This document shows, one piece after another, positions 19,238-28,551 of a DNA stretch of 64,000 nucleotides (position 1 is the first letter of the stretch; each line of letters begins with the position of its first letter). The position numbers and the translations under genes are program-made. Where the stretch lies: the NCBI GenBank assembly GCA_022843465.1, contig JALHNO010000002.1, positions 124,001 through 188,000 of the forward strand. The letters are read 5' to 3'. The notes below the pieces were generated by a model. It was given only the letters and a program-made list of their open reading frames with translations, was not told the origin of the DNA and ran no database searches. Source of the DNA: Pseudomonadota bacterium. Its GTDB lineage: Bacteria > Pseudomonadota > Gammaproteobacteria > Xanthomonadales > Ahniellaceae.

Positions 19238-19609
19238 TCAGCTCGAGCGGCAGCCACCGGTCGGCAGGGTCTCCCGATCACCGTCGTTGTAGAGCACGTC
19301 GATGGTGGTGCCATCCTCGCTCACGCGGGTGATGCGTCCGGCATACCACTCGTTGCCGTTCTTCCAGCGACATTCGATGCGCGTGCCTTCCTTCCAGTCA
19401 TAGGGACGGATCAGGTGCAGGCCCAGGGTTTCCCGCGTGCCGTCGTCGTAAACGATGGTGACGGAATTGCCGGCGCGGCTCTCGATCACACCCGGGAACC
19501 AGTAATCACCACCACGCCATTGTCCGAGCACCCAGTCGCCGCGTTGCTGGGCAGTGGCCGCCATCGCGGCGAACAGAAAGAGGCAGAGCAGGATGAGTCT
19601 TGTTTTCAT
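19238..19609 (-). CDS. Small secreted protein with two Tudor/Agenet-like repeats
   Basis: 123 residues. A clear signal peptide (1-22, cleavage after ATA) precedes two similar segments of about 45 residues. Each starts with a W and has a WFPG/WYAG-type turn, then a strand of the form TIVYDDGTRET or IDVLYNDGDRET. This pattern is typical of Tudor-like SH3 barrels, which in eukaryotes read methylated residues; the role in a bacterial periplasm is unknown. AGGAAACC ahead of the ATG supports this start; a longer frame upstream is not supported. It stands between rsuA (convergent) and mfd (same strand, upstream). Confidence 0.7.
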   Translation of the reverse strand: MKTRLILLCLFLFAAMAATAQQRGDWVLGQWRGGDYWFPGVIESRAGNSVTIVYDDGTRETLGLHLIRPYDWKEGTRIECRWKNGNEWYAGRITRVSEDGTTIDVLYNDGDRETLPTGGCRSS

Positions 19610-19669
19610 GATGGTTTCCTGAGGATGAACTACGTGCCGGGTGCTGGCATTGATGTCTGTGCGGAGCGT

Positions 19670-19696
19670 GCGGGCAGGAATCCGTTTCCTGCCCGC
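19670..19696 (-). terminator. Strong hairpin downstream of mfd
   Basis: An 11-bp perfect stem (GCGGGCAGGAA at 19670-19680 and its complement at 19686-19696) with a five-base loop lies between mfd and the Tudor-like gene. It has no T-tract, so termination is only a guess. Confidence 0.4.
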
Positions 19697-19886
19697 AGCT
19701 GTGCGCCAGCCTAGCAAGCGCGCTCTTGCCGCCACAACCTGTCGACCGCATTCCCGTTGGAAAACAGACGCGACGATGTCCGTCCGTCTTGGCTGACACA
19801 ATCAACGGAATTCTGCGCGGTGATGACCTGGTGATGACGACTGGGCATTCCGGGCGCCCTGGCTACCGATTGTTCTCGCTGGCCGC

Positions 19887-22800
19887 TCAGCGTGCGGCCA
19901 GCTTGCCCAGCAGTTGTTCCGCCATCGCCATGCGCTGTGCCGGCTCGGGCATCTCGTGACGGAGCCTGAGCTTGTCCTGGCCATCCAGTGTGTAGATCCT
20001 GGGCTGCGTCTGGATCATCCGGATGATCGTCATCGGATCGATGTCGGGCTGGGCGCGGAAGAAGAGTCGTCCCCCCTTGCTGTCGAAATCCAGTTTGCGA
20101 ATGCCCAGCGACTGGCAGCGCAGCTTGATCGCCGTGATCGCGAACAGGGATTTGACCTGCGCCGGCAGCAATCCGAAACGATCGATCATTTCGACTTGCA
20201 GTTCGCGCAGTTCCTCGTCGTCATTGGCCGAGGCAATGCGCTTGTAGAGCGTGAGCCGGGTGTGGACATCCGGCAGATAGTCATCGGGGATCAGCGCGGC
20301 GATCCGCAACTCGACTTCACTGCGGCGCTCGTCGCGCGACTCCAGATCCGGAATCTTGCCGGCCTTGAGCGCTGCCACGGCGCGTTCAAGCATCTCGGTA
20401 TACATCGAGAAGCCGACTTCCTGGATCTGACCGCTTTGCTCCTCGCCCAGCAATTCACCGGCGCCGCGGATTTCCAGATCGTGGGTTGCCAGGGTGAATC
20501 CGGCGCCCAGTTCATCGAGCGAGGCGATCGCTTCCAGGCGCTTCTCGGCATCGGCCGTCATTGCCTTGCGTTCCGGCGTGATCAGATAGGCATAGGCGCG
20601 ATGGTGCGAGCGCCCGACGCGACCGCGCAACTGGTGCAACTGGGCGAGACCGAACTTGTCGGCACGGTGGATGATGATGGTGTTGGCGCTGGGCACGTCG
20701 ATGCCGGACTCGATGATGGTCGTGCACAGCAGGACGTTGAAGCGCTGCCGGTAGAAATCCAGCATCACCGACTCCAGTTCCTTCTCCGGCATCTGGCCAT
20801 GGGCGATCCGGATGCGCGCTTCGGGCACCAGTTCCTGCAGGCTGCGACTCATCTTCTCGATGGTCTCGACTTCGTTGTGCAGGAAATAGATCTGGCCGCC
20901 GCGCGAAAGCTCGCGCTGAAAGGCTTCTTTCAGCAGCGCGTTGTCCCAGGTCGATACGAACGTCTGGACGGCGACGCGATGAGCTGGCGGGGTGCCGATG
21001 ATGCTCAGATCGCGCAGGCCGGACATCGCCATGTTCAAGGTGCGCGGGATCGGTGTGGCGGTCAGCGTCAGCAGATCGACCTCGGCCCGCAGCTTCTTGA
21101 ATTGCTCTTTCTGGCGCACACCGAAACGCTGCTCTTCATCAACGATGACCAGCCCAAGGTCCTTGAAGCGGACGTCGTTCTGCAGCAGCTTGTGGGTGCC
21201 GATCACGATGTCGATCTGACCCGCCGCGATGCGCCGCAGCGCCTCATCGATCTCCTTCTTGGTCTTGAAGCGCGACAGCACCTCGACACGGATCGGCCAT
21301 TCGGCGAAGCGGTCGCTGAAATTCTGGAAGTGCTGCTGGGCGAGCAGGGTGGTAGGCACCAGCAGCGCTACCTGCTTGCCAGCATGGGCAGCGACAAAGG
21401 CGCCGCGCACGGCGACTTCGGTCTTGCCAAAGCCGACATCGCCACAGACCACGCGATCCATCGGTCTGGGCTTCTGCAGATCGACGATCACCGATTCGAT
21501 GGCGCTGGACTGATCCGGTGTTTCCTCGAATGGAAACGCAGCGGCGAACTGTTCGTAGGAGGCCCGATCGAAGGGCATCGATGTGCCCGGCCGGGCCTCA
21601 CGGCGTGCATAGATTTCCAGCAGTTCGGCGGCGGCATCGCGCACTTTCTCGGCGGCACGACGTTTGGCGCGGGTCCAGGCCTCGCCGTTGAGCGCATGCA
21701 GCGGTGCCATTTCGGGGGCGGCGCCGGTGTAGCGTCCGACCAGATGCAGATTGGCCACCGGCACATAGAGCTTGTCGCCCTTGGCGTACTCGATACTGAG
21801 AAATTCGCCGACCTCGCCACCGATCTCCAGTTTGGTCAACCCGAGGTAGCGGCCGACGCCGTGGTCTTCGTGCACGATCGGTGCGCCCAGACTGAGCTCG
21901 CCGAGATCGCGGATGATGGTGTCGGGATCGCGACCGGCGCGCTTGCGGCGGCGCGCCTGCTGCACGCGCTCGCCGTACAACTGGCGCTCGGTGAGCACCA
22001 CCACGGGCGGCTCGGTGGTGGCCAGGCCATCGTCGAGTTCGGCGACCGTGATCGCAAGCCGGGCGTCGGATTCCAGGAAGGCGTGCCAGGAGGGCAGCGA
22101 CTGCGGACGCAGGGCAAAGCCTTCGAGCATTTCGCGCAGGGCTTCGCGGCGACCTGGCGAGTCGGATGCAATCAGCACGCGGCCGGGATAATGCGCAAGG
22201 AATTGTCGGAGTTCGCGGGCCGGATCGGCGTCCTTGCGCTGGATCGGCAAGGCCGGCGCTGGCTGCGCGCCGAGTACATGGGCGCTGCCCGGGTTGGGCT
22301 CGGCGCTGAGTTCGATCCGTGCCAGCAGATTCAACTGCGCGCGCAGAGCTTCCGGCGCGAGGTAGAGCTCGGTCGGTGGCAGCACCGGGCGCTCGATGTC
22401 GTGGGCACGACTCTCGTGCCGCAGTCCGACCTGCTTCCAGAACTGCGCGGCGGATTCGAGCGCGCCTTCTTCAATGGCCAGCAGGGCGCGATCGCCCATG
22501 TAGTCAAACAGGGTATCGAGCTGATCGAAAAACAGGGGCAGGTAATACTCGATGCCTGCCGGCGCCACGCCCTCGCGCAGATCCTGGTAGATCGGGCTGC
22601 GCCTGGGGTCGATGTCGAAGCGCTCGCGCAGTCGAGTCCTGAAATCCCGCGTGGCCGTTTCGGTCAACGGGAACTCGCGGGCCGGCAGCAGGTTGACCTG
22701 GTCGAAGCGATTGAGCGAGCGCTGCGATTCGACGTCGAAGCCGCGAATCGAATCAATATCCTCATCGAGCAGTTCGATCCGGTAGGGCGTCGCCGAGCCC

Positions 22801-23330
22801 ATCGGAAAAATATCGAGCAGGGCACCGCGACTGGCGTAGTCGCCGGGTTCGAGTACCTGCGGCACATGGCGGTAGCCGGCGCCATCCAGTCGCCGTCGCT
22901 CAGCCTCGATCTGCAGCGATTGGCCGACCTTGAGCACCAGGCTTGAGCCAGCGATGAAGCGGCGCGGTGCAACCCGCTGCATCAGGGTGGCGACCGGCAC
23001 CACGACCACGCCGCGGCGCAGACTCGGCAACTGGTAGAGCGTGCTGATGCGCTGAGAAACGATATCGGGATGTGGCGAAAATACGTCGTAGGGCAGGGTT
23101 TCCCAATCGGCGAAATGCACCAGTGGCAGCTCGGGATCAAGAAATACGCGCAGTTCCGATTCCAGCTGGTGCGCGCCGTGGGTATCGCGTGCCACCACGA
23201 CCAGCAGTCCGTCATGCAGACGCGCAGCCTCGGCGAAGGCCAGCGCCTTGGCCGAGCCAGCGGGTGTACGCCAGTGGGCGCGTTTGTGGCCGGCCTGGGG
23301 CAGCGGCGGCGACAGCAGGAGACGGGTCAT
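19887..23330 (-). CDS. mfd: Transcription-repair coupling factor Mfd
   Basis: 1147 residues, the normal size. Mfd removes RNA polymerase stalled at DNA lesions and recruits UvrA. It shows the UvrB-like N-terminal region (1-350), the polymerase-interacting domain around 480-540, and a RecG-like translocase with Walker A GDVGFGKT near 627 and a DEEQ box near 728. GTATIPRTLNM-type motif Ia and the TRCF RAD motif region (RGRVGRSHHRAYAYL) follow, then a C-terminal TRCF domain. The ATG at 23330 gives MTRLLLSPPLPQ; the frame extends 107 codons further upstream without similarity. Divergent from the YafK-like gene. Confidence 0.96.
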   Translation of the reverse strand: MTRLLLSPPLPQAGHKRAHWRTPAGSAKALAFAEAARLHDGLLVVVARDTHGAHQLESELRVFLDPELPLVHFADWETLPYDVFSPHPDIVSQRISTLYQLPSLRRGVVVVPVATLMQRVAPRRFIAGSSLVLKVGQSLQIEAERRRLDGAGYRHVPQVLEPGDYASRGALLDIFPMGSATPYRIELLDEDIDSIRGFDVESQRSLNRFDQVNLLPAREFPLTETATRDFRTRLRERFDIDPRRSPIYQDLREGVAPAGIEYYLPLFFDQLDTLFDYMGDRALLAIEEGALESAAQFWKQVGLRHESRAHDIERPVLPPTELYLAPEALRAQLNLLARIELSAEPNPGSAHVLGAQPAPALPIQRKDADPARELRQFLAHYPGRVLIASDSPGRREALREMLEGFALRPQSLPSWHAFLESDARLAITVAELDDGLATTEPPVVVLTERQLYGERVQQARRRKRAGRDPDTIIRDLGELSLGAPIVHEDHGVGRYLGLTKLEIGGEVGEFLSIEYAKGDKLYVPVANLHLVGRYTGAAPEMAPLHALNGEAWTRAKRRAAEKVRDAAAELLEIYARREARPGTSMPFDRASYEQFAAAFPFEETPDQSSAIESVIVDLQKPRPMDRVVCGDVGFGKTEVAVRGAFVAAHAGKQVALLVPTTLLAQQHFQNFSDRFAEWPIRVEVLSRFKTKKEIDEALRRIAAGQIDIVIGTHKLLQNDVRFKDLGLVIVDEEQRFGVRQKEQFKKLRAEVDLLTLTATPIPRTLNMAMSGLRDLSIIGTPPAHRVAVQTFVSTWDNALLKEAFQRELSRGGQIYFLHNEVETIEKMSRSLQELVPEARIRIAHGQMPEKELESVMLDFYRQRFNVLLCTTIIESGIDVPSANTIIIHRADKFGLAQLHQLRGRVGRSHHRAYAYLITPERKAMTADAEKRLEAIASLDELGAGFTLATHDLEIRGAGELLGEEQSGQIQEVGFSMYTEMLERAVAALKAGKIPDLESRDERRSEVELRIAALIPDDYLPDVHTRLTLYKRIASANDDEELRELQVEMIDRFGLLPAQVKSLFAITAIKLRCQSLGIRKLDFDSKGGRLFFRAQPDIDPMTIIRMIQTQPRIYTLDGQDKLRLRHEMPEPAQRMAMAEQLLGKLAAR

Positions 23331-23412
23331 GCGTGGACGAGGTCGGATGGGCCGGGCAGGATATCGCAGCTGGCCTGACGATGGCGTGACCCGATCGCTT
23401 GCGCGATGATGT

Positions 23413-24189
23413 GTGCAGACACTCACTTGGGAGCAGGCTTTGGCAGCCGGACTGTTTGTGCGAAGCGTGATCGTGCTTGCCGGGCTGTCGCTGCTGGCGG
23501 TGCCGCTGCTGGTGGCGCTGCCCGATGTCACGGCAGCCGATGCCGGCGGCCGTGCCGGCGCCGCCCGCGCTCGGGCGCTACCGCGTCTGCAATCGGCACT
23601 TGCAGAACATCGGGTGCAGGCTGGTGATCCGGTGCTGATTCGCATCTTCAAACAGGAGCGCGAGCTTGAGCTGTGGATGCAGCCGCGTGGAGAGAAGTTC
23701 CGCCGTGTGCAGACGTATCCGATCTGCGCCTATTCCGGCCAACTCGGACCCAAGACGCGTCAGGGTGACGGCCAGGCCCCCGAGGGTTTCTATCGCGTCG
23801 GCAAGGGTCAGCTGAATCCTGCCAGCAGCTATCACCTTTCCTTCAACCTCGGATATCCCAATGCCTATGAGCGCGCCCAGGGTTGGACCGGCGACTATCT
23901 GATGGTGCACGGCAATTGCGTGTCGATCGGCTGCTATGCGATGGGTGATGCCGCCATCGAGGAGATCTATACCCTGGTTTCGGCGGCGCTCGATGGCGGC
24001 CAGGATGCCGTGCCGGTGCACGCCTTTCCGTTTCATCTGGACACTGCCCACGAGGTGCAACGCCGCGCTTCGGAACACGCAGAATTCTGGGCGCAACTGG
24101 CTGAGGGCTACCGCGCCTTCGAGGCGAATCCGGTGCCGCCCCGGATCAGCGTGCGCGCGGGCCGCTATCTGGTGCAGTCGGCTGACTGA
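23413..24189 (+). CDS. L,D-transpeptidase/YafK (DpaA) family protein
   Basis: 258 residues at most. After a hydrophobic N-terminal segment that acts as signal peptide, the YkuD-type catalytic domain carries HGNCVSIGCYAMGD with His166 and Cys174. The close spacing and the GCYAM ending are typical of the YafK/DpaA subgroup, which in E. coli cuts the Braun lipoprotein off peptidoglycan rather than making 3-3 cross-links. The start is uncertain: GTG 23413, TTG 23440 (best ribosome-binding site, GGAG) or GTG 23458 (best signal peptide, MRSVIVLAGLSLLAVPLL). Divergent from mfd. Confidence 0.82.
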   Translation: MQTLTWEQALAAGLFVRSVIVLAGLSLLAVPLLVALPDVTAADAGGRAGAARARALPRLQSALAEHRVQAGDPVLIRIFKQERELELWMQPRGEKFRRVQTYPICAYSGQLGPKTRQGDGQAPEGFYRVGKGQLNPASSYHLSFNLGYPNAYERAQGWTGDYLMVHGNCVSIGCYAMGDAAIEEIYTLVSAALDGGQDAVPVHAFPFHLDTAHEVQRRASEHAEFWAQLAEGYRAFEANPVPPRISVRAGRYLVQSAD

Positions 24190-24271
24190 GTGCGGTTTCG
24201 ACAACGTTCCGGCAGCGCAGTAGTCTGTAGGCGCTTTTCGATCTCCGCTGCGTGTCCGCCGGGAGTAGCGC

Positions 24272-24622
24272 ATGGATTTGAGCACACTGCAGGAATGGGT
24301 CGCCGGCTGGCCGGGCGTCAGCCATGAAATCAAGTGGCATGACGATGTGGTCTTCATGGTGGCTGGCAAGATGTTCGTCGTGCACTGCTTCCAGGGCAAG
24401 AACCAGGGCCAGCTCAGTTTCAAGGTCGAGGATGAGCGCTTTCTTGAACTTACCGATCGCCCGCACGTGATTCCGGCGCCCTACATGGCGCGCGCACACT
24501 GGATTTCGCTGTTGCCGTCCTGCGAGATGGACAGTAGCGAGAAGCGGGCGATGGTGCGGCGATCCTACGAACTGGTGCGCGCCAAACTGACACGCAAGCT
24601 GCAGGCGGAACTCGCGGATTGA
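24272..24622 (+). CDS. MmcQ/YjbR family protein
   Basis: 116 residues, the full length of the family. The fold is of the CyaY/double-wing DNA-binding type, but no cellular role is established. Family marks are the KWHDDVVFMVAGKMF strand, the LSFKVEDERFLELTD segment, and the APYMARAHWISL block. GGGAG seven bases ahead of the ATG. It is convergent with the acetyltransferase gene, and no operon partner is evident. Confidence 0.82.
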   Translation: MDLSTLQEWVAGWPGVSHEIKWHDDVVFMVAGKMFVVHCFQGKNQGQLSFKVEDERFLELTDRPHVIPAPYMARAHWISLLPSCEMDSSEKRAMVRRSYELVRAKLTRKLQAELAD

Positions 24623-24642
24623 GCCCGACGCTGGCGCCGTCG

Positions 24643-25233
24643 TCAGGTTGCAGCCGGGTTGCCGAGATCGAGCCATACCCGGGTAACGCCGGGCTCTTCC
24701 AGCAGCGGGCGTCGCCTGAAGCCGAGTTGATCGGCCAGCATCAGCATGTTCGCGTTCTCATTCATCACATCGCCGAACACCGCGCGCAGTTTGCGTCGCC
24801 GCGCAAACTGGATCAGTTTGCGCATCATGTAGTAGCCCAGACCCATTCCGGTCAGCGGACGTCCTACCAGCAGGGCAAATTCGGCCAATCCGGTTGCCCG
24901 GTCAAAGCTCAGTCGGGCGACAGCACCGATCAAGGCCTCGCCTGCGGGTAGCGGCTCGCTGGCGACCAGGGCAAATTCGCGTTCGTTGTCCAGTTCGCAG
25001 AGCTGGCGTGCATACTCTGGTGTCAGTTCGGTGATCGGGTGCATGAAGCGCATGCGCACCTCTTCGGGCGAAAGCGTAGAGAATCCGGCGCGCAGAGGCT
25101 CGACATCGAGCGGGCTGATCGGCCGCAGCAGCAGTTCGCGGCCGTTCGGCAGGCTGAGCATTTCCTGCCACAGTCCAACCCGGCGGCGTGCGATGGCGGG
25201 TCTGCGGCGACCGGTTGGTTTCATGTTGCGCAT
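24643..25233 (-). CDS. GNAT family N-acetyltransferase
   Basis: 196 residues. A short Arg-rich N-terminus is followed by LPNGRELLLRPISPLDVEPL and FSTLSPEEVRMRFMHP, a pattern seen in the acetyltransferase domain of Pat/YfiQ-like protein acetyltransferases and their single-domain relatives. Motif A is present as GRPLTGMGLGYYMMRKLI, giving the pyrophosphate-binding loop of acetyl-CoA. The acceptor is unknown. Two ATGs (25233 and 25224) are possible; neither has a convincing ribosome-binding site. Confidence 0.78.
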   Translation of the reverse strand: MRNMKPTGRRRPAIARRRVGLWQEMLSLPNGRELLLRPISPLDVEPLRAGFSTLSPEEVRMRFMHPITELTPEYARQLCELDNEREFALVASEPLPAGEALIGAVARLSFDRATGLAEFALLVGRPLTGMGLGYYMMRKLIQFARRRKLRAVFGDVMNENANMLMLADQLGFRRRPLLEEPGVTRVWLDLGNPAAT

Positions 25234-25301
25234 TATCCGTCGAATCCGCCGAAACAATGTTCTACCGGCGACAACGGCGCGCAGCAAACTGTGGGCGCCG
25301 T

Positions 25302-25802
25302 TCAGAGTACGACACCGACACCCACCGACCAATGCAGCCGGTCGAACTGGAATCCAGGCGGCCAGCGCCGGATCTGGGCCGAACCGATGATGGGGTAGAC
25401 ATAGCGCGAACTGCCGATCATGCCCTCGCGCCGGCCGATCAGGCGACCGCGCGTCGTGAGAAACAGTCCCTCGGGAAAATCCACCGACTCGACATAGCCC
25501 GGCAGGCGAATGCGGAACCTTCCCTGCGATGGCGCGCCGGGCAGGGGCCGCTGGCCACGATCGAGCGGGAATGCCAGCACCTCGACCTCGGAAACGTCCT
25601 CCAGATGATGCACCTTGATGATGGCACCGCCCCAGATGACGTCGATATCGTCCAGCGATTGTTCGACGGCCTGCCAGGGCGCGATGGCGGTCTGGGCACC
25701 GCCAGGATCAAATGCCGGTGCCGCGCAGCCGGCCAGCAGGGCCAGCAGGGTCAGCAGCGGCAGTGCATATCGGATTGCTGATCGACGGGTTGCGCGCAGC
25801 AT
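25302..25802 (-). CDS. slp: Slp family outer-membrane lipoprotein
   Basis: 166 residues. A signal peptide with lipobox LLAGC makes Cys26 the lipidation site. The body has the Slp features IIWGGAIIKVHHL-like strand (VIWGGAIIKVHH), PLDRGQRP and the GRFRIRLPGYVESVDF block. In E. coli Slp is induced at stationary phase or starvation; its molecular job is not known. GGAG lies seven bases before the ATG. It lies 12 bp after rlmJ on the same strand, so the two may be co-transcribed. Confidence 0.85.
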   Translation of the reverse strand: MLRATRRSAIRYALPLLTLLALLAGCAAPAFDPGGAQTAIAPWQAVEQSLDDIDVIWGGAIIKVHHLEDVSEVEVLAFPLDRGQRPLPGAPSQGRFRIRLPGYVESVDFPEGLFLTTRGRLIGRREGMIGSSRYVYPIIGSAQIRRWPPGFQFDRLHWSVGVGVVL

Positions 25803-25814
25803 GGTGCATCTCCT

Positions 25815-26666
25815 TCAGTCCTCTACCAGCCATTCCATTTGATGCTGGCTGAACCGGCTCTGAGCGAGATGTTGTGCAAGCACCGGAAGACACTCGCCGA
25901 TGCTGCGATCAATCCGGTACGGCGCATTGATCAGCGCCATGCCGCAGCCGTTGAGGCGCAAGGCCGAATTGTCCGGGTGCAGCAGCAGTTCGGCGACCAG
26001 CACCTTGCGCAGGCCGCTGTTCTGCAGCCAGCGGTGAAACGGGGTGATGTGCTGGCGCAACTTGATCGGGTACCAGATCGCGAATACGCCGGTCGGCCAC
26101 CGGTCCATGGCGTGGCGCAGGCTGCGCTCGATCAGCCGGAACTCTTCCGCCTGTGCCTCGAATGGCGGGTCGATCAGCACCAGTCCGCGCTTCTCCCTGG
26201 GTGGCAGCAGCGCCTTCAGCGCCTGGTAACCATCACGCTGATGCACGGCGACCCGGCTGTCGTTCTTGAAGAGATTGCGCAACTGCGCGTACTCGAGGTC
26301 CTGCAGTTCGCACAGTTGCAAGCGATCCTGATCGCGCAGCAGGGCTGCGGCGATTGCTGGAGATCCCGGGTAAAAGCCCTCGGGGCTGCCGCCATTCTGC
26401 GGGCCCTGCGAGCGCACGAGGTTGAGATAGGCATGGATCAGGGTGGGCAGGCGATCGGCGGCAAACAGGCGACGGACACCGTCGTGGGCTTCCCCGGTTT
26501 TTTGTGCCTCGATACCGCCGAGGTCGTAGCGCCCGGCACCGGCATGCGTGTCGACATAGCAGAACGGGGTTTGCTTGGCCTTCATCGATTCGATGCATGC
26601 GACCAGGACCAGATGTTTCAGTACGTCGGCAAAATTGCCCGCGTGGTAGGCATGTCGGTAGTTCAA
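25815..26666 (-). CDS. rlmJ: 23S rRNA (adenine-2030-N6)-methyltransferase RlmJ
   Basis: 283 residues. RlmJ methylates A2030 of 23S rRNA. The family start NYRHAYHAGNFADVLKH, the THAGAGRYDLG motif I and the catalytic DPPF motif (LVLIDPPFEAQ) are all present, as is the KRGLVLIDPP strand. The start codon is TTG at 26666, because similarity begins exactly there and there is no ATG or GTG nearby in frame. A GGGGAT element lies about five bases ahead. Confidence 0.92.
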   Translation of the reverse strand: MNYRHAYHAGNFADVLKHLVLVACIESMKAKQTPFCYVDTHAGAGRYDLGGIEAQKTGEAHDGVRRLFAADRLPTLIHAYLNLVRSQGPQNGGSPEGFYPGSPAIAAALLRDQDRLQLCELQDLEYAQLRNLFKNDSRVAVHQRDGYQALKALLPPREKRGLVLIDPPFEAQAEEFRLIERSLRHAMDRWPTGVFAIWYPIKLRQHITPFHRWLQNSGLRKVLVAELLLHPDNSALRLNGCGMALINAPYRIDRSIGECLPVLAQHLAQSRFSQHQMEWLVED

Positions 26667-26825
26667 GGCGATCCCCGCTGCAGTCGCCCCGAGTATGCGG
26701 GTTGCGCCGGTCCGCTCGCAACGGCTGGTCTGTGAAGCAGGTCAACAAGCCGTGAACCGGTCCAGTCCGGTGCCCGCATCAGTCCCAGGCAAGGATCAGG
26801 CGCGATGACGTCTGGCGGGCAGCGT

Positions 26826-27362
26826 TCAGACCAGCAACAGGGAGCATCCGGCGAGGGCGCTGCCGATGGCGATGGCGGCCAGCACATCGCTGGGATAGTG
26901 CAGGCCGAGCACCACCCGTGAGAGCGCGATCATCAGCGCCAGTGGCAGCAGAATCCATGCAAGCAGCGGGAAATGGCTGCAGGCCACCACGCTGAACGCG
27001 GTGGCGTGCAGGGTATGGCCGGACGGGAAGCTGAATTCGTCCAATGGCTGGATCAGGGCATGGATGCTGCGATGGCGGGCAAACGGTCGCAGCCTCCGTG
27101 TTCTGCTCTTGAGGCTTCGATAAAGCACGAGACAGCATAACCCGACCATCGCCAGGTGCAGGGCAGCCAGGGCGCCAGGGCGGCCACCGAATACACCGAG
27201 CACGGCGATCAGCGCATACCAGAGTGGACCGTCGCCGAGACGGCTCACGACTCGGAATATGGCAGCGACCCGGGCACGGTCGCCCCAGTTGTTGAGGCGC
27301 TGACAGATGCCGAGATCCGGGCCGGCCATCCAGGAGCGGATACGGGCCTGGGTCGGATTCAC
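26826..27362 (-). CDS. PAP2 superfamily membrane phosphatase
   Basis: 178 residues with about five membrane helices. The three phosphatase motifs are present: KSRTRRLRPF, FPSGHTLHA, and SRVVLGLHYPSD. Members act on undecaprenyl pyrophosphate, phosphatidate, phosphatidylglycerophosphate or lipid A. It starts with GTG at 27362, overlapping the stop of the glycosyltransferase by 4 bp (GTGA), so the two are translated together and likely work on the same lipid pathway. The substrate cannot be read from sequence. Confidence 0.85.
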   Translation of the reverse strand: MNPTQARIRSWMAGPDLGICQRLNNWGDRARVAAIFRVVSRLGDGPLWYALIAVLGVFGGRPGALAALHLAMVGLCCLVLYRSLKSRTRRLRPFARHRSIHALIQPLDEFSFPSGHTLHATAFSVVACSHFPLLAWILLPLALMIALSRVVLGLHYPSDVLAAIAIGSALAGCSLLLV

Positions 27363-28498
27363 GCGGCATGCCTCGCAGCATCTCCGGCCAGCAGATCGAG
27401 CAGGCGCTGGGCAACCTGCGTCTGGTCCAGACTGGCGACGGCGGCGCGCGCCAGCAGACGCATCTCCGCGCGTTGGGCGCGATCCGCGGCAAGCTGGCTT
27501 GCGGCCTGGATGTATGCGCCGCTGTCGCCAAACGCAACGGTACGACCGGAGACGCCATTGTGTATGTGTTCGCGCGCCGCCGCATAGTCGAACGCCACCA
27601 CCGGCAGGCCGCTGGCCATTGCCTCCAGGGTGACATTGCCAAAGGTGTCTGTGAGGCTGGGAAACAGGAACAGATCACCGCTTGCGAAATGGCGTGATAG
27701 ATCATTGCCGCGCTGTACGCCGCAGAAAATGTGCTCGGGATTCTGCCGCCGCAGTTCCGCCAATGCCGGACCATCGCCAACCCAGACCATGCGTGCATCC
27801 GGGACCCGTGTCTTGATCTGCCTGAAGCTCTCGACCACCAGGTCCAGGTTTTTCTCCGGGGCAAGGCGACCGACATGCAGGATGACGGGTGCGTCGTCGG
27901 CCGCACCCCATTCGGAACGCAGCGCGGGGTCACGGAAGCGTGGATCGAAGCGCTGGGTATCGACCGCGCGTGCCAGGTGGGTGACGCAACGGAAGCCCTG
28001 CGCACGGAGCGCCTCGAGCAGTTCGCGCGTCGGCACCAGGGTGAGGTCGCCGCGGTTGTGAAAGCGGCGCAGCCAGGACAGCACAATCGGGGTCAGCAGT
28101 CCGGCGCCATAGTGGGCTACGTAGTCGTCGAATCGGGTATGAAAACCGGTCGCCGCACGGATTCCCAGTTCGCGTGCAGTGCGCACCGCCGACCAGCCCA
28201 AGGGGCCCTCGGTGGCGACGTAGATGGCATCCGGACGCCGTTGCCGCCAGTGTCGGCGGAACAGGCGGGTGCTTGGCAGGCCAAATCGCAGATCCGGGTA
28301 ACGCGGAATGCGCAGGCCGCGGACCAGATGCTGCTCCAGTCCAGGCTCGGCCGCGTCGACACCCTGCTGCACTTGCCGAGGTCGCGTCAATTCGACTTCG
28401 TGTCCGAGTCCGAGCATCTGCTGGACGAAGTGCTGGACGGTCAATGCCACGCCGTTGACTTCGGGTGGGTAGGTTTCGGTGATGACCGCGATGCGCAT
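27359..28498 (-). CDS. GT4 family glycosyltransferase
   Basis: 379 residues with the GT-B fold. The N-terminal half starts MRIAVITETYPPEVNGVA, as in MgtA, SqdX and related lipid or polyisoprenoid glycosyltransferases. The C-terminal half has VGRLAPEKNLDLVVESF, which binds the nucleotide sugar, and the EX7E-type segment FPSLTDTFGNVTLEAMASG. GGAGC seven bases ahead supports the ATG at 28498. It is coupled to the PAP2 phosphatase and stands about 250 bp after ppx. Its nearest known analogues make mannolipids or sulfo/glucuronolipids; the sugar and acceptor here are not determined. Confidence 0.85.
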   Translation of the reverse strand: MRIAVITETYPPEVNGVALTVQHFVQQMLGLGHEVELTRPRQVQQGVDAAEPGLEQHLVRGLRIPRYPDLRFGLPSTRLFRRHWRQRRPDAIYVATEGPLGWSAVRTARELGIRAATGFHTRFDDYVAHYGAGLLTPIVLSWLRRFHNRGDLTLVPTRELLEALRAQGFRCVTHLARAVDTQRFDPRFRDPALRSEWGAADDAPVILHVGRLAPEKNLDLVVESFRQIKTRVPDARMVWVGDGPALAELRRQNPEHIFCGVQRGNDLSRHFASGDLFLFPSLTDTFGNVTLEAMASGLPVVAFDYAAAREHIHNGVSGRTVAFGDSGAYIQAASQLAADRAQRAEMRLLARAAVASLDQTQVAQRLLDLLAGDAARHAA

Positions 28499-28551
28499 GC
28501 CGAAGCTCCATTCCTCGGAGCAGCAGTGTGCTGCGCGCATGTTGCGTCGTG

